Of a stretch of 64,000 nt of DNA, positions 25,351 to 33,986 are shown piece by piece. The notes beneath the pieces were generated by a model that had not been told where the DNA came from, made no database searches, and was given only the letters and a program-made list of their open reading frames with translations. This DNA is from an uncultured Rubrobacteraceae bacterium. Lineage in GTDB: Bacteria > Actinomycetota > Rubrobacteria > Rubrobacterales > Rubrobacteraceae. Numbering within the stretch: the stretch's first letter is position 1; each line of letters starts with the position of its first letter. Both the position numbers and the translations under genes were made by a program. Location: positions 33,763-97,762 of the forward strand of contig CADCVF010000040.1 of assembly GCA_902806095.1 (NCBI GenBank), read 5' to 3'.

Positions 25351-25992
25351 GTGCGAGCAACTTTACAGCCCGGCCTGACGAACAGGCTTACGAAGTATCT
25401 AAGGACCACGCAGCAGCTCATCGAGGAGGGCCGTGACGCGGTCTCCAGCAAGGAGCTCGGCGACTTCACCGGCATAAACCCCGTGCAGGTACGCAGGGAT
25501 CTGAACGCCATAGGCTTCTCGGGGACTCGCGGGGTCGGCTACCAGGCCTACGACCTCGTCGAGGCTGTGAGGAACATCCTGGGGCTCAGGCAGACCTACA
25601 ACATTGCGCTTGTCGGCGCGGGCAATCTCGGCAGCGCCATAGCGGCGAGCACGATCCTCCCCAAGCGAGGCTTCGTCATCCACGACGTCTTCGACGACAA
25701 CCCGGAGAAGATCGGACGCACCGTAGGCAACGTCGTCGTCAAGCACATAGACGAGCTCAAGAAAAGCGTCACCGAGGCCGAGGAGATCATCGGCATCATC
25801 GCGACTCCAGCCTCCTCAGCCCAGGAGGTCGCCGAACTGATGGTCGACTCCGATATCAGGGTCATCCTCAACTACACAGACGTTCTCCTCCATGTCCCAT
25901 CCCACGTAGACGTCCACCGCATAGACCCCACCGCCCAGCTCATGCATACGCTCTACTACCTGACTCAGGCGGAAGGACAGGAAGCCTCGTAA
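25351..25992 (+). CDS. rex: redox-sensing transcriptional repressor Rex
   Basis: Rex senses the NADH/NAD+ ratio and represses fermentative and respiratory genes. The 213-residue protein has an N-terminal winged helix (VSSKELGDFTGINPVQVRRDL), then a Rossmann domain starting with NIALVGAGNLGSAI near residue 88, and the C-terminal VPSHVDVHRID swap helix region. The GTG start has AAGGAG at 25334-25339. Frames extending further upstream cover the promoter and were rejected. Confidence 0.96.
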   Translation: MRATLQPGLTNRLTKYLRTTQQLIEEGRDAVSSKELGDFTGINPVQVRRDLNAIGFSGTRGVGYQAYDLVEAVRNILGLRQTYNIALVGAGNLGSAIAASTILPKRGFVIHDVFDDNPEKIGRTVGNVVVKHIDELKKSVTEAEEIIGIIATPASSAQEVAELMVDSDIRVILNYTDVLLHVPSHVDVHRIDPTAQLMHTLYYLTQAEGQEAS

Positions 25993-26176
25993 AGCATTTC
26001 AGCACGCTCCGGCCTTTCAGGCCTCCGCCTGTCAGCTAGTGGTCCTCGGTACTCGACCGGGGACCGCTTTCCTACAGAGAACTCCACGCAGTCGCCGCAC
26101 GGAAGCGCTATGCGCGGCCTGGCTGAATTGCTGACTAGCTGAAATGCTGAGAGCCACCGTAGGCGGCGTGCTGAAA
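25993..26176. repeat. inverted-repeat element with TCAGC units
   Basis: AGCATTTCAGC (25993-26003) is inverted as GCTGAAATGCT (26138-26148), and GTCAGCTAGT (26031-26040) partly inverted at 26134-26142. The 15-mer CAGCACGCTCCGGCC at 26000-26014 recurs inside the palindrome at 55397-55434. No coding frame is convincing. It occupies the first part of the 440-base gap between rex and gcvH. Confidence 0.65.
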
Positions 26177-26181
26177 TGAGG

Positions 26182-26290
26182 AAGAGCCCGGGGCGCACTT
26201 AGGGGTGATAGGTGGGGAAAGGGAAAGGAGGAGTAGCGCCCCGGACTCTTTAATTGTGCCGGTTTAGTTTCGCACCAACCGACTGACCGA
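26182..26290 (-). ncRNA. candidate small RNA with long stem and pyrimidine loop
   Basis: On the minus strand a strong promoter (26291-26319) is followed by about 35 bases and then a 15-bp stem formed by 26236-26250 and 26182-26196 (one mismatch). The 39-base loop contains CTCCTCCTTTCCC and CCCC runs, able to pair with ribosome-binding sites. The arrangement recalls C-rich-loop RNAs such as actinobacterial 6C RNA, but I cannot claim homology. Read on the plus strand, the same stem could terminate rex. Confidence 0.45.
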
Positions 26291-26319
26291 ATGATACATC
26301 GCTCGTCACACTTTGTAAA
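26291..26319 (-). promoter_or_regulatory. minus-strand promoter in the rex-gcvH gap
   Basis: Minus strand: TTTACA (26319-26314), a 17-base spacer and TATCAT (26296-26291). It points away from gcvH toward the hairpin at 26182-26250 and no protein gene follows on that strand before the rex region. The AT-rich stretch 26320-26400 behind it lacks a gene. Confidence 0.5.
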
Positions 26320-26432
26320 GGCTTTGAAACAGAGAATTTAAAAACTTTCTGTAGATATCTGCAAAGTGCATATAAAGGTGCATCGTGGATCTACGCAGAG
26401 TTGAGCGAGGAAGCCTGGATCAGGGGTTTGCG

Positions 26433-26810
26433 CTATGACTCTTCGGCTACGACCTCCTCGTACTCTCCTGGGGAGAGGAGGTCGGCTGTGTCGGAGGTGC
26501 GGAGCTTGACGAGCCAGCCCTCTCCGTATGGGTCTTCGTTGATCTTCTCCGGTGCATCTTCGAGGGCCGAGTTGACCTCGACGACCTCACCGCCGACCGG
26601 TGCGTAAAGGTCGGAGACGGCCTTGACGCTCTCGACGGTGCCGAAGGATTCGCCGGCGTCGAAGGTATCTCCTTCACCGGGCAACTCGACGAAGACGACG
26701 TCGCCGAGCTCGTCCTGGGCGTGATCCGTGATACCTATGGTCGCTGTGTCGCCCTCTGTGCGGACCCATTCGTGGCTCTTGGTGTACTGTAGGTCTTCAG
26801 GTACGCTCAA
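26433..26810 (-). CDS. gcvH: glycine cleavage system H protein
   Basis: The lipoyl carrier that shuttles the aminomethyl group between P, T and L proteins. 125 residues; the lipoylated lysine is in [15 protein letters not shown] near residue 63. It is the last gene of the operon and 12 bases separate it from gcvT. No lipoamide dehydrogenase gene is linked here. Confidence 0.97.
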   Translation of the reverse strand: MSVPEDLQYTKSHEWVRTEGDTATIGITDHAQDELGDVVFVELPGEGDTFDAGESFGTVESVKAVSDLYAPVGGEVVEVNSALEDAPEKINEDPYGEGWLVKLRTSDTADLLSPGEYEEVVAEES

Positions 26811-26822
26811 GGTTCTCCTCCT

Positions 26823-27908
26823 CTACTCTCTGTCGCGCTTGTAGAACGGTAGCGGAACTGTCTTGGCCGGTACGGGGTTGTCCCTTATCACGATCTCGAA
26901 CCTATCTTCCACCCCTGGGTCTACGAGCGCAAGTCCTATCGCCCTCTCGAGGGTGGGAGACCTGGTGCCGCTCGTGACCTCGCCGACGATCTCGGCCCCG
27001 CTCGTTACATGGTGGCCGTGGCGGGCGATCCCACGTCCCTCCATCTCGAAGCCGACGAGCTTCTTGCGCAACCCCCCGGTGTCCTCGAGCAAGAGCGCCC
27101 TCTGCCCGATAAAGTGCGGATCTTTGTCCAGGTGCACCGCGAAGGAGATGCCGGCCTCCAGGGGCGTGGTCTCGGCGTCGAGCTCGTTCCCGTAGAGGCA
27201 CATGCCGGCCTCGAGACGCAGGGTGTCGCGAGCACCGAGCCCGGCCGGGGTGGCGCCTGCCTCTACCAGGGAACGCCAGACGCGCGGGGCGTCGCCTCCG
27301 GAAAGGTAGATCTCGAACCCGTCCTCGCCCGTGTAGCCGGTGCGGGAGATGAGGCTCCTCGCGCCATCAATCTCTCCCCAGGCGAACCGGAAGGGCTTGA
27401 GGCCTGAGAGGTCCGTGCCGGTGAGGTCCTGCAAGAGCCTTGCCGCCTCGGGTCCCTGCAGCGCCAGAAGAGCCCAGTCGTCTGACTCGTCTGCGACCTC
27501 GACGTCGAGGTCTTCGGTGTTCTCGCGGAAGTGGTCGAGGTCCTTCTCGCGGTTCGAAGCGTTCACGACGACGAGGAAGTCGCCTTCGCGCCGGTAGACG
27601 ATCACATCGTCCACCGTCCCCCCGGCCTCGTAGCAGACCGCCGAGTAGCCTGCCTGTCCGACATCCAGGCGACCTACATCGCGGGTGACGAGGCGCTGAA
27701 CTGCGCTCTCGGCGTCGGGGCCGCGGAAGATGGCCTCGCCCATGTGCGAGACGTCGAAGAGTCCGGCGTGGTTACGGACCGCTCTGTGCTCGGCCTGTAT
27801 GCCCGAGTACTGCACCGGCATCTCGTAGCCGGCGAAATCCACGAGCCGCGCCCCGAGGTCTTTGTGCTCCTCGTAGAGCGGGGTGTGCCTGAGACCTTCC
27901 TTCGCCAT
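26823..27908 (-). CDS. gcvT: glycine cleavage system aminomethyltransferase
   Basis: T protein: transfers the methylene group from aminomethyl-lipoyl-H protein to tetrahydrofolate, releasing ammonia. 361 residues with [24 protein letters not shown] at the start (two parts of the folate site) and [13 protein letters not shown] near 200. The ATG at 27908 follows the gcvPB stop by two bases and is preceded by AGGTGG; the open frame upstream of it is a shadow of gcvPB. Confidence 0.97.
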   Translation of the reverse strand: MAKEGLRHTPLYEEHKDLGARLVDFAGYEMPVQYSGIQAEHRAVRNHAGLFDVSHMGEAIFRGPDAESAVQRLVTRDVGRLDVGQAGYSAVCYEAGGTVDDVIVYRREGDFLVVVNASNREKDLDHFRENTEDLDVEVADESDDWALLALQGPEAARLLQDLTGTDLSGLKPFRFAWGEIDGARSLISRTGYTGEDGFEIYLSGGDAPRVWRSLVEAGATPAGLGARDTLRLEAGMCLYGNELDAETTPLEAGISFAVHLDKDPHFIGQRALLLEDTGGLRKKLVGFEMEGRGIARHGHHVTSGAEIVGEVTSGTRSPTLERAIGLALVDPGVEDRFEIVIRDNPVPAKTVPLPFYKRDRE

Positions 27909-27910
27909 CG

Positions 27911-29326
27911 CTACCACCTGGCCTTGAGTTGCCTGGCGGCGCGGGTCTCGTCGAGGCGGCGCGTCGGGGCGTGGGTTGGAGCCGCTTCGAGGTCTTCCTG
28001 GCTCGTCTCGGCCAGCTCCAGCATCGTCCCGATAAAGTCGTCGAGGGTCTCTTTGGACTCCGTCTCGGTCGGCTCTATGAGCATGGCCTCCTTGACGACG
28101 AGGGGGAAGTAGATCGTCGGCGGGTGATACCCGTGGTCGATCAGCCCCTTGGCGATGTCGAGGGCCTTCTTGCCCTGGGGGGGTTGCACGACGACCTCGT
28201 GCTTGCACAGCTCGTCGTAGGGGATGCGGTATGTACCTCCGAGCTGCGTCCGCACGTAGTTGGCGTTCAGGACGGCCATGTCCGTCACGTCCCTGAGCTC
28301 GGGGCCGTGCATCCTTATGTAGTTCCAGGCCCTGAGCATCTGCCCGAAGTTGCCGTGGAAGCCTGCCACGCGACCGATAGTCTTGTCGGGCCGTACGAAG
28401 CGGTACTCGTCGCCTCTTTTCTCCACCGTGGGTTCGGGGAGGAAGGGCGCGAGGTCGTCCGAGCAGGCGATGGCGCCGCAGCCGGGTCCGCCGCCGCCGT
28501 GGGGGGTCGAGAAGGTCTTGTGCAGGTTGAAGTGCATGATGTCCACGTCGGCCTCGGCCGGGCGCATCCGGCCCATGTTCGCGTTCATGTTCGCGCCGTC
28601 CATGTAGAGGAAAGCTCCTGCCTCGTGCAAGACCTCCGCTATTTCCTTTATGTTCCGCTCGTAGACGCCGCAGGTGTTGGGGTTGGTGATCATGAGCGCC
28701 GCTGTCGACTCGTCAACCATCTCCCGAAGCTCATCCACATCTACGCAACCATGCTCGTCGAGCCCGACCTCCTTTGCCCTGAACCCTGCCATCGAGGCGG
28801 TCGCCGGATTGGTCCCGTGCGCCGTCGAAGGTACGAGGACCGTGGTGCGCCCTTCGTCACCAGCATCGTCGAAGAACCTCTTGACCATCAGTATGCTGGT
28901 CAGCTCCCCCTGCGCCCCGGCGAGAGGCTGCAGGGAGACGTAAGGCAGCCCCGATACCTCGGCCAGGAAGCCCTGTAGCTCGTGCATGATCCGTAGCGCG
29001 CCCTGGGCCTGCGCTTCTGCTTGGAGCGGATGTAGTCCGGCGAAGCCCGGTACGACCGCCGCGGCCTCGTTGGCGCGCGGGTTGTGCTTCATTGTGCATG
29101 AGCCGAGGGGGTAGAACGTCGTGTCGATGCCCTCGTTCTCGCGCGATAGGTTAGTATAGTGCCGTATCACGGTAGGCTCGTCCACCTCGGCGAGGCGCGG
29201 CTTCTCTTTACGGAGCACCGACTTCGGCACGACCGCATCAAGCTGTTTCATCTCCACGTCCGGCTTTGGGAGGGTGTATCCCCTCCGGCCCTCGCGGCCT
29301 TTGTCCCGGATCAGGTCAAAAGGCAT
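27911..29326 (-). CDS. gcvPB: glycine dehydrogenase (decarboxylating) subunit 2
   Basis: The PLP-carrying half of the two-subunit P protein, which decarboxylates glycine. 471 residues. The PLP lysine is in FNLHKTFSTPHGGGGPG near residue 268; GSCTMKHNPRANE near 80 is also conserved. It begins at ATG 29326 with GGAGGTGG upstream and overlaps the end of gcvPA by 11 bases, which suggests translational coupling. Confidence 0.97.
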   Translation of the reverse strand: MPFDLIRDKGREGRRGYTLPKPDVEMKQLDAVVPKSVLRKEKPRLAEVDEPTVIRHYTNLSRENEGIDTTFYPLGSCTMKHNPRANEAAAVVPGFAGLHPLQAEAQAQGALRIMHELQGFLAEVSGLPYVSLQPLAGAQGELTSILMVKRFFDDAGDEGRTTVLVPSTAHGTNPATASMAGFRAKEVGLDEHGCVDVDELREMVDESTAALMITNPNTCGVYERNIKEIAEVLHEAGAFLYMDGANMNANMGRMRPAEADVDIMHFNLHKTFSTPHGGGGPGCGAIACSDDLAPFLPEPTVEKRGDEYRFVRPDKTIGRVAGFHGNFGQMLRAWNYIRMHGPELRDVTDMAVLNANYVRTQLGGTYRIPYDELCKHEVVVQPPQGKKALDIAKGLIDHGYHPPTIYFPLVVKEAMLIEPTETESKETLDDFIGTMLELAETSQEDLEAAPTHAPTRRLDETRAARQLKARW

Positions 29327-30605
29327 CAGAGACCACCTCCACAAAAGCGTCGAGTTCGTCTTTAGTCCGCTTCTCCGTCACCGCCACGAGCATCGCCCCG
29401 TCCCCGAGATCGAGTCCGCCGACGATACCGGCCTCCAGCAATGCCTCGTTGGCTTTCGCCACGTCGGGCAGCTCCACGGCGAACTCCCACAGGTAAGCCG
29501 CATCCGGATACCGAAGCCTGAAGCCTGAAGCCTGAAGCCTGTTGCCCAAGTAGTGCGCCTTCGAGATAGAGAGTTCTGCCACCCCGCGCAGTCCCTCAGG
29601 TCCCATCAGGGCCGTGTACACGGTCGCTGCCAGGGCCGTTAGCGCCTGGTTGGTACAGATGTTGGAGTTCGCCCTCGCGCGCCTGATGTCCTGCTCGCGA
29701 CCCCGCAGTGTGAGGACGTAGGCGAGCTTGCCATCCTTGTCTATCGTCTCCCCGCAGATACGTCCAGGGAGCTGGCGGACGAACTCTTCTCTGGTCGCCA
29801 TGTAGCCTGTGTACGGGCCACCGAACATTAGCGGCATCCCTAGCGGCTGGGCCTCGCCTACGGCCACGTCGGCCCCGAGGTTCCCAGGGGCTTCGAGTAT
29901 GGAGAGTGAGATCGGGTCGCACACCGCAACACAGAGCGCGCCCACATCGTGCGTCGCCTCCGAGGCAGCCTGTATATCCTCGACAGCTCCGAAGAAGTTC
30001 GGACTCTGCACGAAGACCCCGGAGACGTCGTCGGGGACGTTAGAGAAGTCCGTAGTGCCGTATTCGAACGGAAGGTCGACCACTTCGACGCGGTAGGTCT
30101 CTATGACCCCGCGGTAGCGGGGGTTGAGGCCGGAGGAGACGGCGACTTTGGGATCCCTCTTCGTCAGCCTCGCCGTCATGAGGGCGGCTTCCACGACGGC
30201 GTTCGCGCCGTCGTAGACGGAGGCGTTGGAGATTTCGAGCCCTGTCAGTTCGGAGATCATGGACTGGAACTCGAAGATCGACTGCAGGGTGCCCTGGCTG
30301 ATCTCCGGCTGGTACGGGGTGTATGAGGTCAGGAACTCGCCGCGCGAGATGATCGCGCCAACGGCCGAGGGTACGATCCTATCGTAGGCTCCCGCACCGA
30401 GGAAGATCGGGAGCCCCCAGACGTTCATTTTCGCCAGGGCGTCTACCTCTCTCAGTGCCTCGTACTCGGAGAGGGCCGATGGGAGGTCGAGCTCTCCTTT
30501 GTACCTCGGTTCGACGTCGGCGAAGAGGTCGTCCAAAGTGTCGACCGCGATAGCGTCCAGCATCTCCTGTATATCGGCCTCTGTGTGCGGTGTGAATCGC
30601 GCCAC
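29316..30605 (-). CDS. gcvPA: glycine dehydrogenase (decarboxylating) subunit 1
   Basis: The non-PLP-binding half of the P protein. 429 residues, normal for the family, with SYTPYQPEISQGTLQ near residue 95 and FGGPYTGYMATREE near 262. The start is GTG 30605 directly after the riboswitch. Oddity: near the C-terminus codons for RLQASGFRLR are made of a four-fold heptamer repeat (29516-29543) related to an intergenic repeat at 37649-37669, yet the encoded residues fit the family's GF-L pattern. Confidence 0.96.
   Translation of the reverse strand: MARFTPHTEADIQEMLDAIAVDTLDDLFADVEPRYKGELDLPSALSEYEALREVDALAKMNVWGLPIFLGAGAYDRIVPSAVGAIISRGEFLTSYTPYQPEISQGTLQSIFEFQSMISELTGLEISNASVYDGANAVVEAALMTARLTKRDPKVAVSSGLNPRYRGVIETYRVEVVDLPFEYGTTDFSNVPDDVSGVFVQSPNFFGAVEDIQAASEATHDVGALCVAVCDPISLSILEAPGNLGADVAVGEAQPLGMPLMFGGPYTGYMATREEFVRQLPGRICGETIDKDGKLAYVLTLRGREQDIRRARANSNICTNQALTALAATVYTALMGPEGLRGVAELSISKAHYLGNRLQASGFRLRYPDAAYLWEFAVELPDVAKANEALLEAGIVGGLDLGDGAMLVAVTEKRTKDELDAFVEVVSDAF
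29516..29543. repeat. heptamer repeat (GCCTGAA)3 GCCTGTT inside gcvPA
   Basis: Four tandem 7-base units within coding sequence. The same unit GCCTGAA, with two GCCTGTA neighbours, occurs at 37649-37669 between genes. Confidence 0.85.
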
Positions 30606-30639
30606 GCGGCTATACCCCCTGTCTCGGGTGAGCGTTACT

Positions 30640-30838
30640 CTGTCCGCCCTGTCCCAAACCTGAGAGTGTTACCCCGTCGGCGCCGATGCGGCTTCGCGAG
30701 CGAAGCCGGTCGAACTCTCCAGGACGCCCTCCGGTCCGCGATCCTTTTGCCTGAGAGATTCAGATTGCCCCTGCAACCCTTTCACCTTCGGCGGCCGCCG
30801 CGGGGGCTCCCCGTCCCCCGGACGACTCTCTCCCGCGA
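30640..30838 (-). promoter_or_regulatory. tandem glycine riboswitch
   Basis: Two glycine aptamers precede gcvPA. The first contains GGGAGAG, CCGAAGG, GGGGCAA and CTCTCAGGCAAAAGGA; the second CTGGAGAG, CGCCGACGGGGTAA, CTCTCAGGT and GGACAGAG. These are the conserved core sequences of the gcvT riboswitch class. Tandem arrays act as ON switches for gcv operons in other bacteria. About 35 bases separate it from the GTG start, so control of translation initiation is plausible. Confidence 0.95.
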
Positions 30839-30858
30839 CCCTCATCGGGCAAGTTCGG

Positions 30859-30864
30859 ACTATA
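30859..30864 (-). promoter_or_regulatory. -10 box of the gcv operon
   Basis: Minus-strand TATAGT, about 20 bases before the first aptamer. Transcription would start near 30852. The -35 box is not clear. Confidence 0.45.
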
Positions 30865-30901
30865 GCATAAGGGACGTGGCACCGGATGCGTTCGCGCTTC
30901 T

Positions 30902-31843
30902 CTACGTGTACGCTTCGCGCCCTACCCTGACAGAGTCTCGCTCGGCGAAATGATCGCTTATGTACTTCTCCCCTTCGTCACAGAACAGGGTGATGACGGT
31001 CTCTAGCTCGGGGTAGGTGTCGCGGACCTTCCTGGTTGCGATGAGGTTGGCGCCGCTGGAAGGGCCGACGAAGAGACCGTATTGCCTGGCGAGCCGGCGC
31101 ATCTCTTCTACGGCCTCCTGGGAGTCAACGGTCAGGGCGGTGTCGACCAGGCCCCGGTGGCGCTCGAAGATGCCTGGGACGAAGCCGTCGGAGATGCCCT
31201 CTATGAGGTGGTCTCCTATCTCCCCGCACAGTATGGTCGATGACTCCGAGGGCTCCATCGCGAAGAGCTTGACTGCAGGGTTTACCTCCCGGAATGCCTG
31301 GCCCACCCCGATCAAAGTCCCCCCCGTCCCAACTCCCATCACTACCGCCTCGGGCACGACGCCGTCGGGGAGCTGGGCCAGTATCTCCGGCCCGAGCCAG
31401 ATGCGGTTCTCCTCCACGTTCCACTCCGACTCGAACTGGGCCGGGCAGAAGTAGCCGGGCTCGTGCCCGAGCTCCTTGGCTTTCGCCAGGGCCTCGTTGA
31501 CGTGGAAGTGTCCGATCTCCATCACCTCGGCCCCGAAGGCGCGGCTTATGGCGACCCGCTCGCCGCTCATCCCTTCGGGCATCACGACGAGCATCCTGTA
31601 ACCCTTGACCGCGGCGACCATCGAGAGGGCGTTGCCGGTGTTGCCCGACGTGGCCTCGACGATGGTATCGCCCGGTCTCAAGAGCCCCTCGTCCTCGGCG
31701 CGTTCGACCATGTACTTGGCTATGCGGGCCTTGATGGACCCGGAAGGGTTCAGGTACTCGAGCTTGCAGTAGATACCCTCGACTTCGAGCATCGGCGTAT
31801 TTCCTATGGCGTCGAGGATGCTCTCCGACAGACCGTCCTTCAT
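30902..31843 (-). CDS. cysteine synthase-like PLP enzyme
   Basis: 313 residues, fold type II PLP enzyme of the cysteine synthase/CBS family. The lysine is in NPSGSIKARIA near residue 34, TSGNTGNAL near 64 and GTGTGGTLIG near 171. These enzymes make cysteine or cystathionine-like products by beta-replacement; the exact reaction here is not known. ATG 31843 has AGGAGG eight bases upstream, and that site overlaps the end of the SDR gene, so it belongs to the same transcript. Confidence 0.85.
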   Translation of the reverse strand: MKDGLSESILDAIGNTPMLEVEGIYCKLEYLNPSGSIKARIAKYMVERAEDEGLLRPGDTIVEATSGNTGNALSMVAAVKGYRMLVVMPEGMSGERVAISRAFGAEVMEIGHFHVNEALAKAKELGHEPGYFCPAQFESEWNVEENRIWLGPEILAQLPDGVVPEAVVMGVGTGGTLIGVGQAFREVNPAVKLFAMEPSESSTILCGEIGDHLIEGISDGFVPGIFERHRGLVDTALTVDSQEAVEEMRRLARQYGLFVGPSSGANLIATRKVRDTYPELETVITLFCDEGEKYISDHFAERDSVRVGREAYT

Positions 31844-31855
31844 ACAGGCCACCTC

Positions 31856-32623
31856 CTATTCAGGGGTAACGTATGCCCCCGAGAGGCCGCCGTCAACCAG
31901 GAAGGTCGAGGCGTTGACGTAGGAGGAGTCGTCGGAGGCCAGGAAGAGGACGGCGCCTGCGATCTCCTTCGCCTCCGCGAACCGGCCCATCGGCAGGTGC
32001 ACGAGTCTGCGCTCCGCTTGCTCAGGGTCTTTGGCGAAGATCTCCTGCAGAAGCGGTGTATTCACCGGGCCAGGGCAGAGCGCGTTGACGCGTATCCCCC
32101 TTCGGGCAAACTCGACCCCGAGCTCGCGGCTGAGGGCCAGCACGCCGCCCTTCGATGCGGTGTAGGAGATCTGGGAGGTCGCAGCCCCCATCACGGCCAC
32201 AAAGGAGGCGGTGTTGATGATCGAACCTCCACCCCGCTCCAGTAGGTAAGGTATTCCATACTTGCAGCACAGATAGACACTCCTCAGGTTCACGTTCTGA
32301 ACGCGCTCCCAGGCCTCGAGCCCCGTCTCCAAAATCGAGTCGTCGTCAGGTGGCGAGATGCCCGCGTTGTTGAAGAGCACATCTATGCCGCCGAAACGCT
32401 CGGCCGTCTCACGGTACATGCGTTGCACGTCGTCTGGGTCGGTTACGTCGGCGTGCACGTAGAGGCCGTCTATCTCGGAGGCCGCCTCCTGCCCTGGCTC
32501 GTCTGCCAGATCCACGACGCAGACGCTGGCGTCTTCCTCGGCGAAGCGGCGGGCTGTCTCGCGGCCTATACCCCCGGCGCCGCCCGTTATGACGGCGACC
32601 TTCCCTCTGAGGCGTCCAGGCAT
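31856..32623 (-). CDS. SDR oxidoreductase, possible gamma-glutamyl-alcohol dehydrogenase
   Basis: 255 residues, classical SDR: TGGAGGIG near residue 14, NNAG near 86, and YTASK near 150. Annotated relatives are called 3-oxoacyl-ACP reductases, but its place between aldehyde dehydrogenase and the amine-ligase operon suggests it oxidises the alcohol of a gamma-glutamylated amino-alcohol. That role is inference. It begins one base after the aldehyde dehydrogenase stop. Confidence 0.87.
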   Translation of the reverse strand: MPGRLRGKVAVITGGAGGIGRETARRFAEEDASVCVVDLADEPGQEAASEIDGLYVHADVTDPDDVQRMYRETAERFGGIDVLFNNAGISPPDDDSILETGLEAWERVQNVNLRSVYLCCKYGIPYLLERGGGSIINTASFVAVMGAATSQISYTASKGGVLALSRELGVEFARRGIRVNALCPGPVNTPLLQEIFAKDPEQAERRLVHLPMGRFAEAKEIAGAVLFLASDDSSYVNASTFLVDGGLSGAYVTPE

Positions 32624-32624
32624 A

Positions 32625-33986
32625 TCAGTCCTCCTCCGTGGAAAGGTAGACGTTCTTTACCTCGGTGTAGAGGTCGAGCGCGTGCGGGCCGAGCTCGCGT
32701 CCGACGCCGGACTGTTTCATCCCTCCAAAGGGAGTGGCGACCCTGACGGAGGTGTTGGAGTTCACCGAGATCACCCCGGTCTCGATGCGACGGGCTACGC
32801 GGAGAGCCCTGGCACCGTTCTCGGTCCAGACCGAACCCGAGAGGCCGTAGATGGTGTCGTTGGCGAGCCGCACGGCATCATCCTCGCCTTCGAAAGGGAT
32901 CACCGCGACTACGGGTCCGAAGATCTCCTCGGCAGCCGCCCTGTCTTTGTTGTCCACCGGCGCGAGAACAACGGGCGGGTACCAGAACCCGGAACCCTCC
33001 GGGGCCTCGCCCCGGATCGCCACGGGCGCATCCTCGGGGACGTAGGAAGCGACTCTCTCGCGGTGGTCGGCGGAGATAAGGGGTCCCATTTCTGTAGCGT
33101 CATCGAACGGGTCCCCGACGCGCATCCCCGTAACGGCCGGCTCCATGAGCGAGAGGAACTCGTCGAAGACGCCCTTCTCGACGAGGATGCGAGAACGGGC
33201 GCAGCAGTCCTGCCCGGCGTTCCCGAAGACGGCGACGGGCGCCGAAGCGGCGGCCTTCTCTAGGTCGGCGTCAGCGAAGACCACGTTCGCGGATTTGCCA
33301 CCAAGCTCCAGGGTGACGCGCTTTATGGTGCTTGCGGCCCCGGCCATGATGCCCTTGCCGACCTCCGTAGAACCCGTGAACGCGACCTTGGCGACGTCAG
33401 GGTGTTCGACGAGCCGCTTTCCGACCTTGCTCCCCGGCCCGACCACGACGTTGACTACGCCCTCGGGGATGCCAGCCTCGAGCGCTATGCGCCCGAACTC
33501 CAGGGCGGTGAGCGGCGTCAGCTCGGCGGGCTTGAGGACGAGCGTGTTGCCCGCCGCCAGGGCCGGGGCCATCTTCCAACTCGCTATGGTCAGCGGGAAG
33601 TTCCATGGGACGATGAGCCCGACGACCCCCAACGGTTCGCGGAAAGTAACGTCGACACCACCAGAGACCGGTATGGTGTCGCCGAGTAGCCGCTCCGGCA
33701 TCCCTGCGTAGTAGTGGAAGGTCTCAGCCACCATCCCCATCTCGCCGCGGGAGTCGCCGATAGGCTTGCCCGTGTTCTTCGACTCCAGTTGCGCCAGGTT
33801 CTCTTGTTCCGAGTCTAGGGCATCGGCGAGGCGCCTGAGCAGGCGCGAGCGGTCGGCTGGCTCTACATCTCTCCACGCCGGATAGGCTTCCCTGGCGCGG
33901 GCGACGGCCGCGTCGGCGTCGTCTTCGGTGGCGGTTTCGAGCCTCTCTACCACCTCTTCGGTGGCCGGGTTCAGGACTTCGAGCAT
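32625..33986 (-). CDS. aldehyde dehydrogenase, gamma-glutamyl-aldehyde type
   Basis: 453 residues, NAD(P)-dependent aldehyde dehydrogenase. Catalytic residues are visible: the Glu in LELGGKSAN near 230 and the Cys in NAGQDCCARSR near 263; PWNFPLTIASWK is the N-terminal cofactor region. Similar to PuuC/betaine-aldehyde dehydrogenases. In this operon it would oxidise a gamma-glutamyl amino-aldehyde to the acid. It immediately follows the hydrolase gene. Confidence 0.9.
   Translation of the reverse strand: MLEVLNPATEEVVERLETATEDDADAAVARAREAYPAWRDVEPADRSRLLRRLADALDSEQENLAQLESKNTGKPIGDSRGEMGMVAETFHYYAGMPERLLGDTIPVSGGVDVTFREPLGVVGLIVPWNFPLTIASWKMAPALAAGNTLVLKPAELTPLTALEFGRIALEAGIPEGVVNVVVGPGSKVGKRLVEHPDVAKVAFTGSTEVGKGIMAGAASTIKRVTLELGGKSANVVFADADLEKAAASAPVAVFGNAGQDCCARSRILVEKGVFDEFLSLMEPAVTGMRVGDPFDDATEMGPLISADHRERVASYVPEDAPVAIRGEAPEGSGFWYPPVVLAPVDNKDRAAAEEIFGPVVAVIPFEGEDDAVRLANDTIYGLSGSVWTENGARALRVARRIETGVISVNSNTSVRVATPFGGMKQSGVGRELGPHALDLYTEVKNVYLSTEED

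Noticed and set aside
26823..28208. GcvT with a 100-residue N-terminal extension
   Set aside because: The extension is Arg/Pro-rich shadow of gcvPB. The ATG at 27908 has a ribosome site and the family's normal N-terminus.
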